The notes under the pieces were generated by a model that saw nothing but the letters and a program-made list of their open reading frames with translations, was not told where the DNA came from and ran no database searches. Below are positions 1 to 12,329 of a DNA stretch of 64,000 nt, piece by piece; position 1 is the stretch's first letter; each line of letters begins with the position of its first letter. Position numbers and translations under genes: made by a program. Source of the DNA: Siphonodentalium dalli (taxonomy: Eukaryota > Mollusca > Scaphopoda > Gadilida > Siphonodentaliidae); contig CP136066.1 of assembly GCA_032622095.1 (NCBI GenBank), positions 46,100,911 to 46,164,910 of the forward strand, in the 5' to 3' direction.

Positions 1-1844
1 TGCCCAAGTGTATAAATGACTGGAATAAACGCGATAAAAAATAAGAAACCTGAATTATGAATGTTTTCGACAATAACTAATTCCCAATCCGGTTAAAACC
101 CCAAAGTATTTTTTTACAGGGACACGATCATTAAATATCTTACAATGTCGACTCAGGTGCGAATGCAGTGAACTCCAATAAGATAAATACTTCAATTATA
201 TTGCGATGTCCAAAGCCTGTAGATGCGGCGATGTTAAAGAAAACGCATTTCATTATTTTTTCCAATGTCAATTGCATATTATTCCAAGAGTAGGACTTGC
301 TGAACAAGCTACTACGATTCAATATTTATTCAGTAAAAACTTTACTATTTGGAGATCCAAGCTTATCAAATTCCAATAATGAAGACATTTTCAAGTCTGT
401 CCAGATCTTTATAAGAGACACATCCCAGGATGAGAACATACGAATTTCAACAGCAGATGACTACTAGGAAAACAAAAAACAATAAACAATAACAATAATA
501 TTTCTGAGTATAGGACAACAGTCATAAACGCTCTATAGGAACATATTCACTGTCCTGCCACCTTACCATTGTTAAGGATGGATGCGCACAGCACACTTTA
601 AAGCAACTATATACTTTCGAACTATATGAATTCGAAGTTGGGAGAGACTAGCAACAATCAACCTTCACCATCATACACGTTAATGCCATATATAATTGTT
701 CAATGCCATGTTCATTTTTTTTTTATTTCACTTGAGTGTCTGGTGATCGGGAGAGACGTAGCATATAAGTGGCCCGCACTTGTTCTTCAATACCGTTGCC
801 GAATGTATGTATTTATATGCATAATATATATGGCGAATAAATATGTTTAAAACAATCGACCTGTAAATATTTTTTTTAATGTTTCCGGACCCCTGTGTGG
901 CAGAACGATCCGAGAACACAAAATGTGTAATTCTATAATGCGTTATTTTCAAACGGAATTGTTTCAAAAGAATAGTGGTGGTTTGCTTCCTGTTAACACG
1001 TTAGTATTAAAGCATTGGTGTATACCCATAGATTCGATGTCGATGACAATATTGAAAGAAATATGAAGATTCAGAAAGGCAAATAAGATCTGTATAGTCT
1101 GATACGAGCATTATATTATGTGGATGAGTAAGACTTTTGCTGATAATAGGACGTGTTCTTTATGCAGGATCGTGAGAATGTACGACGATTTAGACTTTTC
1201 CGTCAGACTTCCATTTATGGTCCAGCTGTAAAGGTGTATAAAGTAACACTGGCACCTCATTTCTATCCACGGTAAAATACAAAGACGCGTCAACGTCATT
1301 GTTGAGACGTCATTGTTGAGACTTCTTTTCACGTACGTCGACACTGATCCTTCAAAAGATTCAACCGTCGTAAAACACAAAGAATATCGGATACAGTTTA
1401 AGATCAAGAAATTTTATTTGGACATCTGGGAAATGTCTCTTTGTACATTATTTCAACATATCGTTTTTTGTGTGGAACTATTATAACGCCGTCGGATGAT
1501 TAAAGTTATCACCAAAGGTCGTCCAGTGCAGGCTTTCAACAATCTGATGACTACTGGCCTTTAAACCGGTTTAACCGCAGGAAGAATAGTTATTTCACCA
1601 AACCTTGGGTGTTTATTTCACAGTGGTTTCTGAAATGATCTGTGTGTCGACAGAGAACACATGCAGGATTAGTGTAAATGTTAGCCCAAACTACATTTCG
1701 AAGTAACGACGGCTTTGTTGTTTATTTCGAGGAATAATACCGCATCAGATGAATTCAGCCCAAATATATTGACAGGTGTCGAGGGTATAACTCTATACTG
1801 AGCAATAAAAAAGTAATATAATAAATACCGAGTATATTTAATTT
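1..1844. other. No gene seen
   Basis: AT-rich sequence with only short ORFs under 100 codons that show no domain, no codon bias and no paired splice sites. The longest, on the minus strand at 1111-1407, has no recognisable motif. I see no element ends here. Confidence 0.6.
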
Positions 1845-2420
1845 AACGCCAATGGGTCGTTTATGTGCGTTTAAGAGTGTATTTATGCCTAAAGCAAAGT
1901 GAAATAACGATCTTAAAATGAATTGGCCGGTATATTTTATTAGTTATCAGGGTTATCAGGGTCGTAGTTGCATAAATTTCAATATATCTTATTTTTATGC
2001 TAAGATAATTGCGTGGTTATCTGTTATGGCTTGATCGGTATTGAGGTTAACACAAATCCCATATATGGAAATTCCAAATATGGAAATTGACTTGTGCATG
2101 CGCAAAACAGATACAATGGTCTTACTAAAAACGAAGCAATAAACGATTGATAACAAGAAACACCGACCCAGTTAAATAACGACATTAGATGGCGGTGTAT
2201 TGCGTCTTTAAGAGTGTGTTGGTGTCTAAATCATGTGATTAACTAATTAAAAATTATTTCGCCTACATATTTCGATAATTATCAGGTCCGCAGTTCGATC
2301 ATGAAACATTATTTCTCACTTGTATGTTAAGACTTTAATTGCTTGGTAATTATTGAGATTGCAGTTTCCTTATATGGCAACTCCTTATTTGGAAGTTTCT
2401 TGCGCATGCGCAGAAATGAG
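1845..2420. repeat. Diverged direct repeat pair (~310-335 bp offset)
   Basis: Two diverged copies lie head to tail. Both open with a segment like 'gcgt(c)tttaagagtgt' (about 1867 and 2202), pass through an 'attatcagg' block, and end in an 'atggaa..tatggaa' block followed by 'tgcgcatgcgca' or close to it (about 2093 and 2400). The second end matches the NRF-1-type palindrome. No coding potential was seen. Confidence 0.5.
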
Positions 2421-2670
2421 AGAATTCCATGAAGACGTCGCCATTTTTTTATTAGTCCAGGCAGAGAAATTTATATTGACTTGTTTCATTTATTTAATTT
2501 ATGATGGCGATGTTATTTGATCAATAATAGTCAATTTTGTGTTGATAACACGATGGTAATATCAGTTCTGCAAATATCCATCGCACCTGCGAAGTTGATT
2601 TGTATAATCGCAGATTTCAATGACCCTTTGTTCTGTTACTATTACTAGTTGGCGTGTTTGGTCCTACTAA

Positions 2671-2862
2671 ACAACGAACACAAACGAACATAAACGAACA
2701 CAGGTCCAAAAAGCGGAGTAGAAGGGTGAAATTTGGTTTGTGGGTGCGTGTGGGTCCATTCTATGTGTATGTGTTGTTATTTCCAACTTTGATGACTTAT
2801 TTTTTGAGTTATTAGCATTATTTTAATACAAAACTACTGAACAACGAACACAAACGAACATA
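2671..2862. repeat. Short direct repeat, acaacgaacacaaacgaaca
   Basis: The 20-mer acaacgaacacaaacgaaca occurs at 2671 and again at 2841, each preceded by 'actactraa'. The 150 bp between them is unrelated sequence. Confidence 0.6.
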
Positions 2863-3422
2863 AGATTAGCGGCAGTGCAGAGGCTATCATGCAGGTGTTA
2901 ATTAACTACGGCTCACTCTGTCTTCTTGATTGTCAATTTTATCACTGATGGCAATAAAAACACGGGGAAACATCAGATATCGACGTTTTAATCCATAGCT
3001 AACATAACATTTGAGTGAATGTGAGTGAGTCATTGTAAAATTGTCAGACTCTGAGATGACTATATATATTTTCTCAGTCTCGGAGATCACTCTGGTATAT
3101 GCTATTTCGGCTTGCTTTCCTGATACACGCATACGCTATGTACCAGGCATCTTAAGGAAAATCTCAATCGTAATTTAAGTAATACGGACATTGATAAAAC
3201 TGTCAATAAGATGGAAAAGTATTCAATAGCGAGAGCAGCTTGGTAACAATAGAAAACAAAATCATTTATGACGAAATACAGACAGACATAATTGACAAAT
3301 ATATGTGACAACAGACGATACCTTACATTTATGGAAAGACTAAAGACGAAAGTTTTCAATGCTAGAAAACAAAATTCAACAATTCCGAAATGTTGGACAA
3401 ATAACAATTATGAAAGCATTAA

Positions 3423-3895
3423 ACGTGCGGGAGTCCTTGGCAGTGGGTATATGCTGTGAAAATATTTCCAACGGTAAAAAACCGACACAAAAAGGAAAAT
3501 GTAGACATACTTTGTCCGTATACAAATAAGAAATATCGCATAAACAGTATGTTATTGTCATATGTTTGACCATTGTGTAAACAAAAGCATAAACAGTTAC
3601 TTTCCTGGTGTTTGTTTATATTATGATGGTAAACATAAAGAGCGTTCTTTGTTGCTGAATTCCTGAACTGGAACTAATAAAGAGCGTTTATATCATTTGT
3701 GTGTGATTAGCCAGTAACACGTACTGTGCTGTCTTCTGTAACACAATCAGGTTCTTGCTTAGGTAACATATAGTAGGTATTTATGATAGCATGCTGTTTA
3801 CACGATGAACGAAACTGTATGCGTTTTAGTGTTTTTATGTTTACGGTGATTGGAACAAATATGAATATTTTCGACAACTAAGGCCTCCCGTGCCT
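3423..3895. mobile_element. MITE with TTAA target duplication, copy 1
   Basis: Flanked by TTAA at 3419-3422 and 3896-3899. The left end (ACGTGCGGGAGTCCTTGG) and the inverted right end (AGGCACGGGAGGCCTTAG) form imperfect terminal inverted repeats. It is collinear and highly similar to the copy at 60800-61283, sharing 'ccgtatacaaataagaaata', the duplicated 'aaagagcgtt' motifs and the 'attttcgacaactaaggcct' end. TTAA duplication is typical of piggyBac- and Kolobok-type transposases. No transposase is encoded, so it is non-autonomous. ORFs crossing it on the minus strand are fortuitous. Confidence 0.75.
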
Positions 3896-3899
3896 TTAA

Positions 3900-4255
3900 T
3901 GATATAATTAACAAAAAAATTGACTGAGTTTACAGACAATTTAAATGAAACAGTCACTGACCAACGGCGTGACATTCGAGTGGAGGGGATTTTACTTTAT
4001 CAGGCATTGCATCATCTTTGGAAGTGAGACATGAAATTTGAACAAATATGACGACCGAACAACGAGACTAACTAATGCGAAGATTTCTTAATTTTGTGAG
4101 TGACAATTCCAAATTCCAAACTTCAACTGACGACAATTAACTATACCAAAAACTACCGCTCTCGCAAAAAACCTGGACAAAAAAAGGAAAGAGTGAAGGC
4201 ATCAAAAACCAAGACGATCACCAATAAACGACAGAAAGTTAGCATATAGTATGCA
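3900..4255. other. No gene seen
   Basis: Intergenic AT-rich sequence with no ORF, repeat end or RNA-like structure that I could recognise. Confidence 0.5.
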
Positions 4256-4257
4256 AA

Positions 4258-4590
4258 TATACATAGAGGATCTCACATGAGTTTCTATTTTATACGGAAT
4301 TTATCAACCGAGTTCACTAAATTCGATTTGAGCCGAGGTTTACCGAGGCTCAAATGGAATTTAGTGGACGAGGTTGATAAATTACGTATAAAATAGAACG
4401 AGTTTGAGATACCTTTTATCACATGGTCATATAATCGCTTAAATTGTATCGAAAACAACAATAATTAACAGAGAACTTTGTCCTAAAGAGCAGCGTGACG
4501 TCATTGCACTCGACGATATTACACGTGTCTATTACGCTCGAATATTACATAGGAAAATAGTGCTAATCATGTGATAAAATAACATATAGA
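4258..4590 (-). mobile_element. CRE-bearing foldback MITE, copy 1
   Basis: Starts 'atagaggatctcacatgagt' and ends near 'atcatgtgataaaat'. The middle is a long imperfect palindrome: 'tttatacggaatttatcaac' is answered by 'gttgataaattacgtataaa', with an inner pair 'gagccgaggtttaccgaggctc'. After the palindrome comes TGACGTCA at 4496-4503, a perfect CREB/ATF octamer. It matches the copies at 58430-59350, in the orientation of the one at 59125, and the worn copy at 32160-32655. It has no coding capacity. Confidence 0.7.
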
Positions 4591-4726
4591 CTTCTTGGAT
4601 TCATATCAAATAAGTGCATTACTTGATTTTAATGATTTAGATAATGCAACATTTTGCTGGAGCCATTTTCATCCATGCACTGATTTAAGGAGAACAAACT
4701 CTGCCCATCGTTCCGCCGGAGTGTGA

Positions 4727-6196
4727 TTGCTAAATTTACTCAAATTACTGGAGCCTCTGATTTTTTTTTTTCGCGATTTAGATTTACAAATCAAAATAAT
4801 TCAAATTCCAAACAAATCTTTTTCTTTCAACAAAATTTTTCTCCATTCACTATTTGTTATACTGATAATAATATTGTATTGTTTTGCCTTACATGTTAGT
4901 GTATATCTGATTCAGAATCAGTCAATCACCATGGTCAGAGCTGTGAGGGCAAATTTACACCAGGGCTGCCAACAGTTTTCACCTTTTAATGGTGTTCAGT
5001 GTACAGCAATTGCTTTGGTAGCATTGTTATTTTTTTCATCTGGCCGGATCAACGATAAAAACTAAAATGATCAACTTGTGAACATTGATGCATATGATTT
5101 GGATGGACTGTTAGAACAGGGAACGATTTTGTATGCGCAGTTAGTTCAAAGTGTACATAGGGACATTCTAAATTCAAACACTGGATATCTTGGACATTAT
5201 CATTTGCCCGAAAATTTAGACCTGTTTAACAATATTTTCCACATCCGATATGTTCGCGACCAATTTTATGGTGTTGTAAATGGGGATATAGACAGCGTTT
5301 TTGGGCAACAATCGTTTCTTGAATCATTGATTTCAGCATCAAGTCTTAGTGAATTTCACATTATAACATTTGGAGACATCACTGTTAGCTTTTATATTGA
5401 CAGACCAAGAAATATATTTACAATGTTTGACTCTCATCAACGAGATTTGTTAGGACGAACTTCATCTGGAGGTACAGCAGTTTTGTTGAATTTTGAGTCC
5501 TTTGATGAACTTATTCTGCACGTGTTTGATAATTATGCAGGGAATTGTTTTGAGATCACTCCTATTATAACACAGACAGTGACAGCTATTGGAAGAATTG
5601 AAAGTGGGCCGTTTATGATTGATTCAGCGGTGAGCACCACAGCCGATAACAATTTCAAAACAAAGGGAAATGTTGGTATAGATGTAACTGTTGAAGCATG
5701 TCAAGAAAGTATAATTGAGCAATGGCAGGTGAAGAGTGCGAATCAGAGTTGTGCTATGCAAGTTCAGACAAATCAATTTGTGTGTGTTGAAAGCAAATTT
5801 CGGGATAGTGTTAAGAATAATACTAGTGGTGTACATGTATGGGCTAGCGGTACATGTAGTGATCACCAATATACTTCAATCTCGTTAAAGAAGTGCTCCA
5901 AACGTTTAAGTAAGAAAAACGATGCTTTACAACAGAATGTTAATGTAGTCTTAAATGCTTCGGTGGACAATGATCGAAATGTTCTGTCAACAAATTTGTA
6001 TGGTGTTATGTATGACACAAATGTGCCGTATCTTACATGTAATCCAAATATCCCATATACTGTCGCATCATGTGAAGTGTATGACGATCATGTGGTTGCT
6101 GCCAGAAATCGAGCAGACTTACTCCGGATTAATAAATATCATTGTTATGGTACATGTAGTACAACCAATCAAAGGAAAAAAAACAACAAAGGTTAA
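4727..6196 (+). pseudogene. Helitron N-terminal deubiquitinase-like domain (interrupted)
   Basis: Two stretches in one reading frame (4727-5065 and 5078-6196) are separated by a single TAA at 5063-5065. The first carries a catalytic-Cys box, NLHQGCQQFSPFNGVQC, with Cys about residue 92 of that stretch, followed by a hydrophobic helix. The second resumes with 'DLDGLLEQGTILY', the usual helix after the Cys box, and carries the partner motif FDSHQRD (Asp118, His120 of that stretch) and GGTAVLLNF. This arrangement is typical of the cysteine-protease fold of OTU-like or herpesvirus-tegument-type deubiquitinases found in some transposons. The frame is lost at an A-run near 6175. The start is uncertain, as no good ATG precedes the Cys box. 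Domain identity is from motifs only. Confidence 0.72.
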
Positions 6197-7365
6197 TCCA
6201 GTACAGTTTGATATTGACTGTAGTAATCAGATATTGCCAATCAAGTGCGTTCCAATTGATCACACTTCCATATCATTGTGTATTGACCTAGACAATTACA
6301 TGAATTTCATTCACCTGTTTCATTTATTTACTCTGTATCGGACAGTTCCACACCTCCAGTGTCTTTTATTATTGAAGTTGACACTTGGGTAGATCTATTA
6401 AATTTAGATTATGTGTCTGATGTTAATCACAATGTTGAATATGAGTGTGCAATACGAGAGCGTGCTGATTTTGAATGTGGTATGTGTTGTAAATTCTTGT
6501 TCTCTAATCAAGTGTCAACGGTTCCATGGCACATTTGCGATGATGTTTTGGATAATTTGGAAATTGCTAGGGATTCATCTTTGTGTCGTAAATGCCACAG
6601 GTCTTGCGGACATGTAATTCCAATCTTACATAAGAAATTGAATTGTCTTTATGTTGGAATTATTCCATCGGAGTTGAAAGATTTATCTTTTCTTGAAAAA
6701 AAAATTGATTTCAAAAATCCATGTTTTCATGACGATTATTGTTTTGCCAGGTGGTCAATATGCTGAACAAGGACTAGTGGTTCACTTACAGGCAAACATT
6801 AACGATATTGCTTCTAAAATACCATGCGATTTTGATCAATGTCCATATCTTGAAGTTATGTTTAAAAACATAATGATTCTGTATATGTCCACCGCAATAA
6901 AGTTTCAAGTGGGAAATTGAGAGATGCATTAATGTGGCTTAAACATAACAATTATCTGTATCAGGATATCGTTCTGAATATGTTGGAGGATCTTTTTGGT
7001 GATTTTGTTTTTCCTTCTGAAGCCAAGTCCAATTCCAATTATACATGCATTGAAAGTATTGGCGATAATTTAGATATAGCATCAATGTGTTTAGAACAAG
7101 ATGCTATGGTTGATGTAGGTGTGCAAGGAAAGTCATACTGTAATATTGATGATATTGTTGGCACAAATCTGAAAATTGATGTTTGTGATTCAGACGGACC
7201 GATAGACATATTGGATCTGGCTTCAGGTGAGGAGGAGGCTTTTCCGTGGTTGTTCCCATATTGAAAATATGGTTTGAATTTTGAGCGCCCAGAAAAACTG
7301 GGAGTTTTTTTTATTATTTTAAGACACGACTATTTGACTCAAGTGGTATATTCAAGAAAGATATT
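6197..7365 (+). pseudogene. Helitron middle region: Cys-rich and pre-Rep segment (frameshifted)
   Basis: Fragments in alternating frames follow the order of a Helitron N-terminal region. At 6359-6766 comes a Cys/His cluster (CGMCCKF..., then CRKCHRSCGH...) followed by 'IPSELKDLSFLEKKI'. At about 6740-6870, one frame over, is 'VLPGGQYAEQGLVVHLQ'. At 6917-7264, back in the first frame, is 'RDALMWLKHNNYLYQDI' and then 'EEEAFPWLFPY', with a stop exactly where the family continues with a G-x-x-G-rich segment. At least three frame changes separate it from the Rep block at 7366. The Cys cluster probably bound zinc in the intact element. Confidence 0.7.
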
Positions 7366-8679
7366 ATGTATCTCCTGCATTCAGCTATAGTATATGACAT
7401 GTCGCAAATGAAACAAAGTGCACATATCCACATGAAAATTCTTAGACAAAGTACAGACAGATCAAAGTATGTGCCAGTAAATGTTGGTGATATTTCAAGT
7501 ATTCATGAAAATCCAGATATTCTGGACAATTCTTACATGTTTATGAAAAACATCAAAGGAACTGTGCCTTACTTTAAGAATTTACTTTTGGATTTATTGG
7601 CAATGTTCAAATGTTTAGGCCCTCCGACACTTTTTATGACTTTGACAGCAGATGATTTACATTGGCCTGAACTTGGCATGACTCTTGAAGGAATTGATTT
7701 CCAGGAAGCATTTGGTAAATCTTTCCAATTTTCTATGCGAAATGATCTTTTATTAACTGCTACTCATTTTGAAAGAATATTTTCTGCAATATTGAAACAT
7801 GTGATTTGTGGAAAATATAGTCATGTTGGATTAGTTGTGGATTACTGGGGTCGGTGTGAATTTCAGAACCGTGGTAGTCCTCATATACATATTTATTTTT
7901 GGATAGATAATATCCCACAAAATATTAATGATAACACAGCTGATGAAATCATTTATTTTATAAACAAAGTGATTAGTTCTAATATTCCTGATCGAAATGT
8001 GGACCCAGAGCTGCATTCTCTTGTAGTTAGGTTACAGCCACATACACATTCAAAATATTGCACAAAGATTGCTTCGTGTCGTTTCGGTTTTCCGAGAAAT
8101 TCAAATAATAAAACAAAACTGTTGTCGCATCTAAAGTATTCAAAGAGGCGTCAGAAATTATATGAAACTGAGCGTCATGAAAACAGCACTTTCATTAATG
8201 ATTACAATCCTGTTATTTTGCGACACCGGCGAGCTAATATGGATATACAATTAATACAGGATGCAGATGCAGCAGCTTATTATGTTTGTGCGTATATATG
8301 TAAATCAGAACCAGATGATCTGAAACATGCACTTGGTAAATTAATCAATGGTGTTTTCAAAAAAACAAATCTGACAAAATTGTCTCGCCTTTATCGTATA
8401 GGATCTTGTATTCTTAAACATAGAATAATGAGTGCACAGGAAGCTGCATACAGAATGGGATCACTGAAACTTTTTCACTCTTCAAGAGCTGTTGTTTATT
8501 TCAATGTTAGACTACCACATAAAGGTTTAAAAATCTTAAAAAGCAAATCTGAACTCGAAGAGATGAATGGTACGAGTTCTGACGTGTTCCACACTAACAT
8601 TTTGCATATCTACAATAGATTATTGAAATCAATAATTTGCAGGACAATTCACATAGCTGAATTATTATATGCTAAATAG
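7366..8679 (+). pseudogene. Helitron Rep (HUH/Y2 rolling-circle nuclease) domain
   Basis: The longest undamaged part of the element, 437 codons. Motifs in order: PPTLFMTLTADD (residues 86-97, Rep motif 1); NRGSPHIHIYFWI with the metal-binding HIH at 173-175 (motif 2); a Cys/His element ending CRFGFP (226-243); and AYYVCAYICK (304-313), which supplies the two catalytic tyrosines, likely Tyr306 and Tyr310 (motif 3). In intact elements this domain nicks one strand and stays covalently attached to it. The frame stops at 8677-8679 in the segment that normally leads into the Pif1-like helicase, and no helicase motif follows. The ATG is internal to the ancestral protein. The domain looks catalytically complete but is not part of an intact polyprotein. 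Confidence 0.85.
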
Positions 8680-8689
8680 TTTATGGGTG

Positions 8690-9089
8690 ACCTGATGCAT
8701 GCATCTTAGTTTTCTTGTTCTTATATGGCTGTTAGGCGGCCGCCGTTGTCTGGTTGCATACGGCTATAGTATATCGTATTGATAGTTCTCAAAGTTTGTT
8801 GATTCCGGCGTTGACAGTGCACTACCAATATGATGTGTACTGTCATAGATATAGCGAGGGTATTGCTATGGCCACCAGGTGAGCTGTATACAGTCCAATT
8901 AGTGGCTTGCCAATATCCCTGCATACTTGTAACGGTGTTTCGCGTTCCCGAAAGTTTCCAAACACATGCGAATTTCGAATGCCTGTGTTGATGAAATGTT
9001 CAGAAAAACATCCTATATATTGTATAGCACTGTGGGTGACTACAAATGAAATATGTTCTGCTAACAATAATATGTAACTATATATATTA
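8690..9089. other. No gene seen between two elements
   Basis: About 400 bp joining the Rep block to the next element. There is no Helitron helicase motif in any frame, and the short minus-strand ORFs have no recognisable content. Confidence 0.5.
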
Positions 9090-9658
9090 CTAGCAGGGTT
9101 ACCCGGCGTTGCCCAGGTTAAAGTGATGTGAAACCCTCTGCGTGCTGTGGATATTTGGTGGGAATAGACACAGGGGCCTGTAACGCGCTACGCTGTCCGC
9201 CCCCTTTTGCGCTGCCCGTATACGCCGCTTCTATATACGCGGCTGCTTCACGTTTATGGTAATATAATAGAGACAATGGGAACTGTAGGTATTCCCCGTT
9301 TTACCATCGCTCGGGAATTGGACAAATTTAGCCCATTTACCAGAGTAATGCTATCGATATAGCCACGGATGTGTCAGCGAAGGATTCATCTTTCAATCAA
9401 TACCACAAGCTCCCCTCAGAACCATTTATATCCATAGCATTTGATACTTTTTTTTACCACCGAATATTATCTCCGGAGAGCGTAAATTTCCAGATTGATC
9501 CAACTCAGGAGCAATGGCCGATATGTTCCTCTGAATTCACCCCCATACAGTTTACTATAATTAAAAATCGGTCAAACGATCAACTAAACATATAGAGCTC
9601 AGTGATTTCTTGTCGGCTAATAATTTATTTACTCATACAAATCAACACATCGTCAGTA

Positions 9659-9912
9659 AACAATTTTTATAGAGGCGAAATCTGTCGATAATTCTAATTT
9701 TTTTTCATTATATTTTTACGATTCAGGCAGCTCCTCATTTTAATATCCATCACGACCTGACCTTTCCACGCCTGCCATAGTAGAAACAGCCAATCACCGC
9801 TCAGTATTATAATCGAGGTCAGGTCGTAATGAATATTAAAATGAGGAGCTGCATGAAAATAATGAAAACAAAATTAGAATTATCGACAGATTTCGCCTCT
9901 ATAAAAATTGTT
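9659..9912. repeat. Foldback insertion (~250 bp hairpin) inside copy A
   Basis: The left arm begins 'aacaatttttatagaggcga' and the right arm ends with its inverse at 9912. Further matching inside the arms includes 'gcagctcctcattttaatat' against 'atattaaaatgaggagctgc'. The loop, about 9765-9815, contains 'cagccaatcaccgctcag'. It is absent from the other copy (48871-51393), so it is likely a MITE that inserted later. Confidence 0.65.
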
Positions 9913-10449
9913 CCACCAATAATGAAGTATTTATTTATTTACAATTGCGTATACGTCAGACGTTATGACATGACACATGAACATCATAAACATATTAGTT
10001 CGCAAAAATAAAAGACGACAATTAGGTTTTACATATACAGAGATGTATCAATCAATCAATCTAGTGGGTTAGACTAAGATTTTGAGGGCACCTGGCTATC
10101 ATATCTCCGTGAAGATACAGTTGTTTTAAAGAAATGTCCAGGTGCTCCTCTGTTCATGGCGCTATATATTGGCGAAAATTTTATAGTTTAAACGAAATGT
10201 TGCTATGCACGTATATCAGCTACATGAGTGGTTTATTGTAAATTTTTGTGTGGAAACTATATTGAATGGAACAGACTCAATTGTGTTATAATATATATAT
10301 GATCCATTCTAATATGCAATCCTCTGACGGTTCGAGGTCTCCCAGTTTGCAAGAACATGTGTATATCTTAAATAAAATGACAAATATACGGTTGATACTT
10401 TCTTCTATGTATCCGGATTGCTAGCTCATTATACGATTTAACGCGCACG

Positions 10450-12160
10450 ATTTGAAAACAAGGTGTATGAATGTGATGGTAATTGGCACTAACCATTTCT
10501 TTTTATCAGTTTTTGGTGACCCTCCTGTCCTATTTCAGACTGAAGCGGTGCCACTTTTGTCATCACTAAACCACACACTTAGACTCATTATGAAATGCAT
10601 ATATATACAACTGGTGAAAATTGGCGAGTATACATCAAATTTAGGGCCCACATGTATCTCTCCAATACGGCACCAATTTGGCGTATCTAAACCACAAGAT
10701 TATATTCCTCGTATCACGGAGAAGAATATGTATCAATCTGGTGGAAATCTGTTTATCTTTTTTGTCTCCCTCTCACCTTCTATGCATCCCTGACTCGAAT
10801 GGCTTCACTTGTGACATCCTTAAACCACACAATTAGACTCCTGATATCATGGAGATGATTATTTATAAGCTAATCGGCGACTGAACAAATGTTGATCAAA
10901 TTTAATGCCCACTCCACCCCACCCCCATCTCTCACACAAACAGCACCAATATGGCGTCTGTAAATCACACGATTAGACTCCTCATATCATGGATAAGAAT
11001 GTGTATCACTTTGGTGGAAATTGGCGCTAAAAATATTGCGTATCAATTTTGGTGCCCTCTGCCTTTCAATGCACCCCTGACTCGAATGATGCCACTTTTG
11101 ACAGATTCAAGCCACATCATTAGACTCCTCATACCATGGGAATGATATTGTATAAGTGTGGTGGCAACCGGCGACTGAATCCATTCTTATCAAATTTAGT
11201 GCCCCCCCCACAATTTTTCATCCAAATTACAGCAATTTGGCGTCTTTAAATTACATAATAGATTCATTGTATCATGGAGAAGAATATATATCAATTTGGT
11301 GGAAATCGGCGCTAAAATTAGTTTTTATAAATTTTGGTTCCCCTCTCCCCTTCCGTGCATCCCTGACGCGAACGGCGCCATTTTTGACATATATAAACCA
11401 CACCATTAGATGCCTCATATCATTGGAATGATTATATATAAGTTTCATGTCAATCGGCGACAAATGTGTTTTCTGCCCCTCCCCTGTTCTGCCCCTAATA
11501 ATAACGACGTCACTTTAAAACATTCTAACCCACACCATTATCTTTCTTGAAAAAGTTACCGCTAGTAGACCCCGTTGGTGTCATCTAGGTGGCCACTCGG
11601 CGCTAAAATTAGTTTTATCAATGTCGGTGCCCTCTCCCCTTCCGTGCATCCCTGACTCGAACGGCACCACTTTTGAAATATTTAATCCACACTATTAGAT
11701 TCCTTATATCATGGGGATGATTATATATAAGTTTCGTGGCAATCGACGACAAAACATATTTCTGCCCCTCCCTTTTCTGCCCCTGACAACCACGGCGTCA
11801 CTTTAGAACATTCTAACCCACACCATTATCTTTCTTGTGAAAAGTTACAGCTAGTAGACCCCTTTGGTGCCATCTAGATCGCCCCTCGGCGCTAAAATTA
11901 GTTTGATCAATTTTGGTGCCCCTCTCCCCCTCCGTCCATCCCTGACTCGAACGGTGCCACATTTGACATATATAAACCACACTATTAGATTCCTTATATC
12001 ATGGGGATGATTATATATAAGTTTCGTGGCAATCGGCGACAAAAAATATTTATGCCTCTCCCTTTTTCTGCCCCTGACAACAACGGCGTCACTTTAGAAT
12101 ATTCTAACCCGCACCATTATCTTTCTCGTAAAAGTTACCCCTAGTAGACCCCGTTGGTGC
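10450..12160. repeat. Tandem core of copy A: ~145-bp units, partly ~290-bp dimers
   Basis: Recurring landmarks are 'catggagaagaat', 'ggtggaaatcggcgctaaaa', 'cccctctccccttccgtgca', 'ccctgactcgaacggcgcca' and 'aaaccacaccattagactcc'. Steps of about 145 bp (for example 11271 to 11416) and about 290 bp (11416, 11706, 11996) show that the monomers partly form dimers. The short ORFs here are by-products of the repeat. Confidence 0.75.
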
Positions 12161-12329
12161 CATCTAGATGGTCCCCTGTGAATTTCTACAGAACACAGAC
12201 AGACGGACAGACAGACATACATTCGCAAATATAGATATAGATTAATGCTGCAGATAATAATAGTAGCTATATCATTTATGACACAATTTTTCCAGTTCCT
12301 CAAAACCAGTTGTAAACTTTACGACATCT

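Larger units (their letters stand above)
4720..8690 (+). mobile_element. Degenerate Helitron-like element (DUB + Rep, helicase missing)
   Basis: Three consecutive coding blocks on the plus strand make one recognisable Helitron polyprotein: an N-terminal deubiquitinase-like domain, a Cys-rich middle and a HUH/Y2 Rep domain. They are broken by at least one in-frame stop and several frameshifts, and no SF1 helicase follows the Rep. I cannot locate the element's own 5' TC or 3' CTRR ends. Sequence from 9090 onward belongs to a different element in the opposite sense, which may have replaced the 3' part. OTU-like peptidases fused to Rep are known from Helitron2/Helentron-type elements, which may be the class that mobilises the non-autonomous copies elsewhere in the window (inference). 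Confidence 0.8.
9090..12242 (-). mobile_element. Non-autonomous Helentron/pearl-like element, copy A
   Basis: Read on the minus strand it ends 3' in ...AACCCTGCTAG followed by T (plus strand 'actagcagggtt', with CTAG at 9090-9093). At its other end it has an (ACAG)-type tract and 'attcgcaaatatagatatag' (12221-12240). Between them are a unique segment and a tandem core of about 145-bp units (10450-12160). A second copy in opposite orientation lies at 48871-51393, and the ends, the unique segment (for example around 10262 and 51040) and the core all match. A CTRR-T 3' end without terminal inverted repeats is a Helitron hallmark. A tetranucleotide tract plus a satellite-like core is the layout of bivalve pearl elements. 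Family assignment is inference. Confidence 0.72.
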
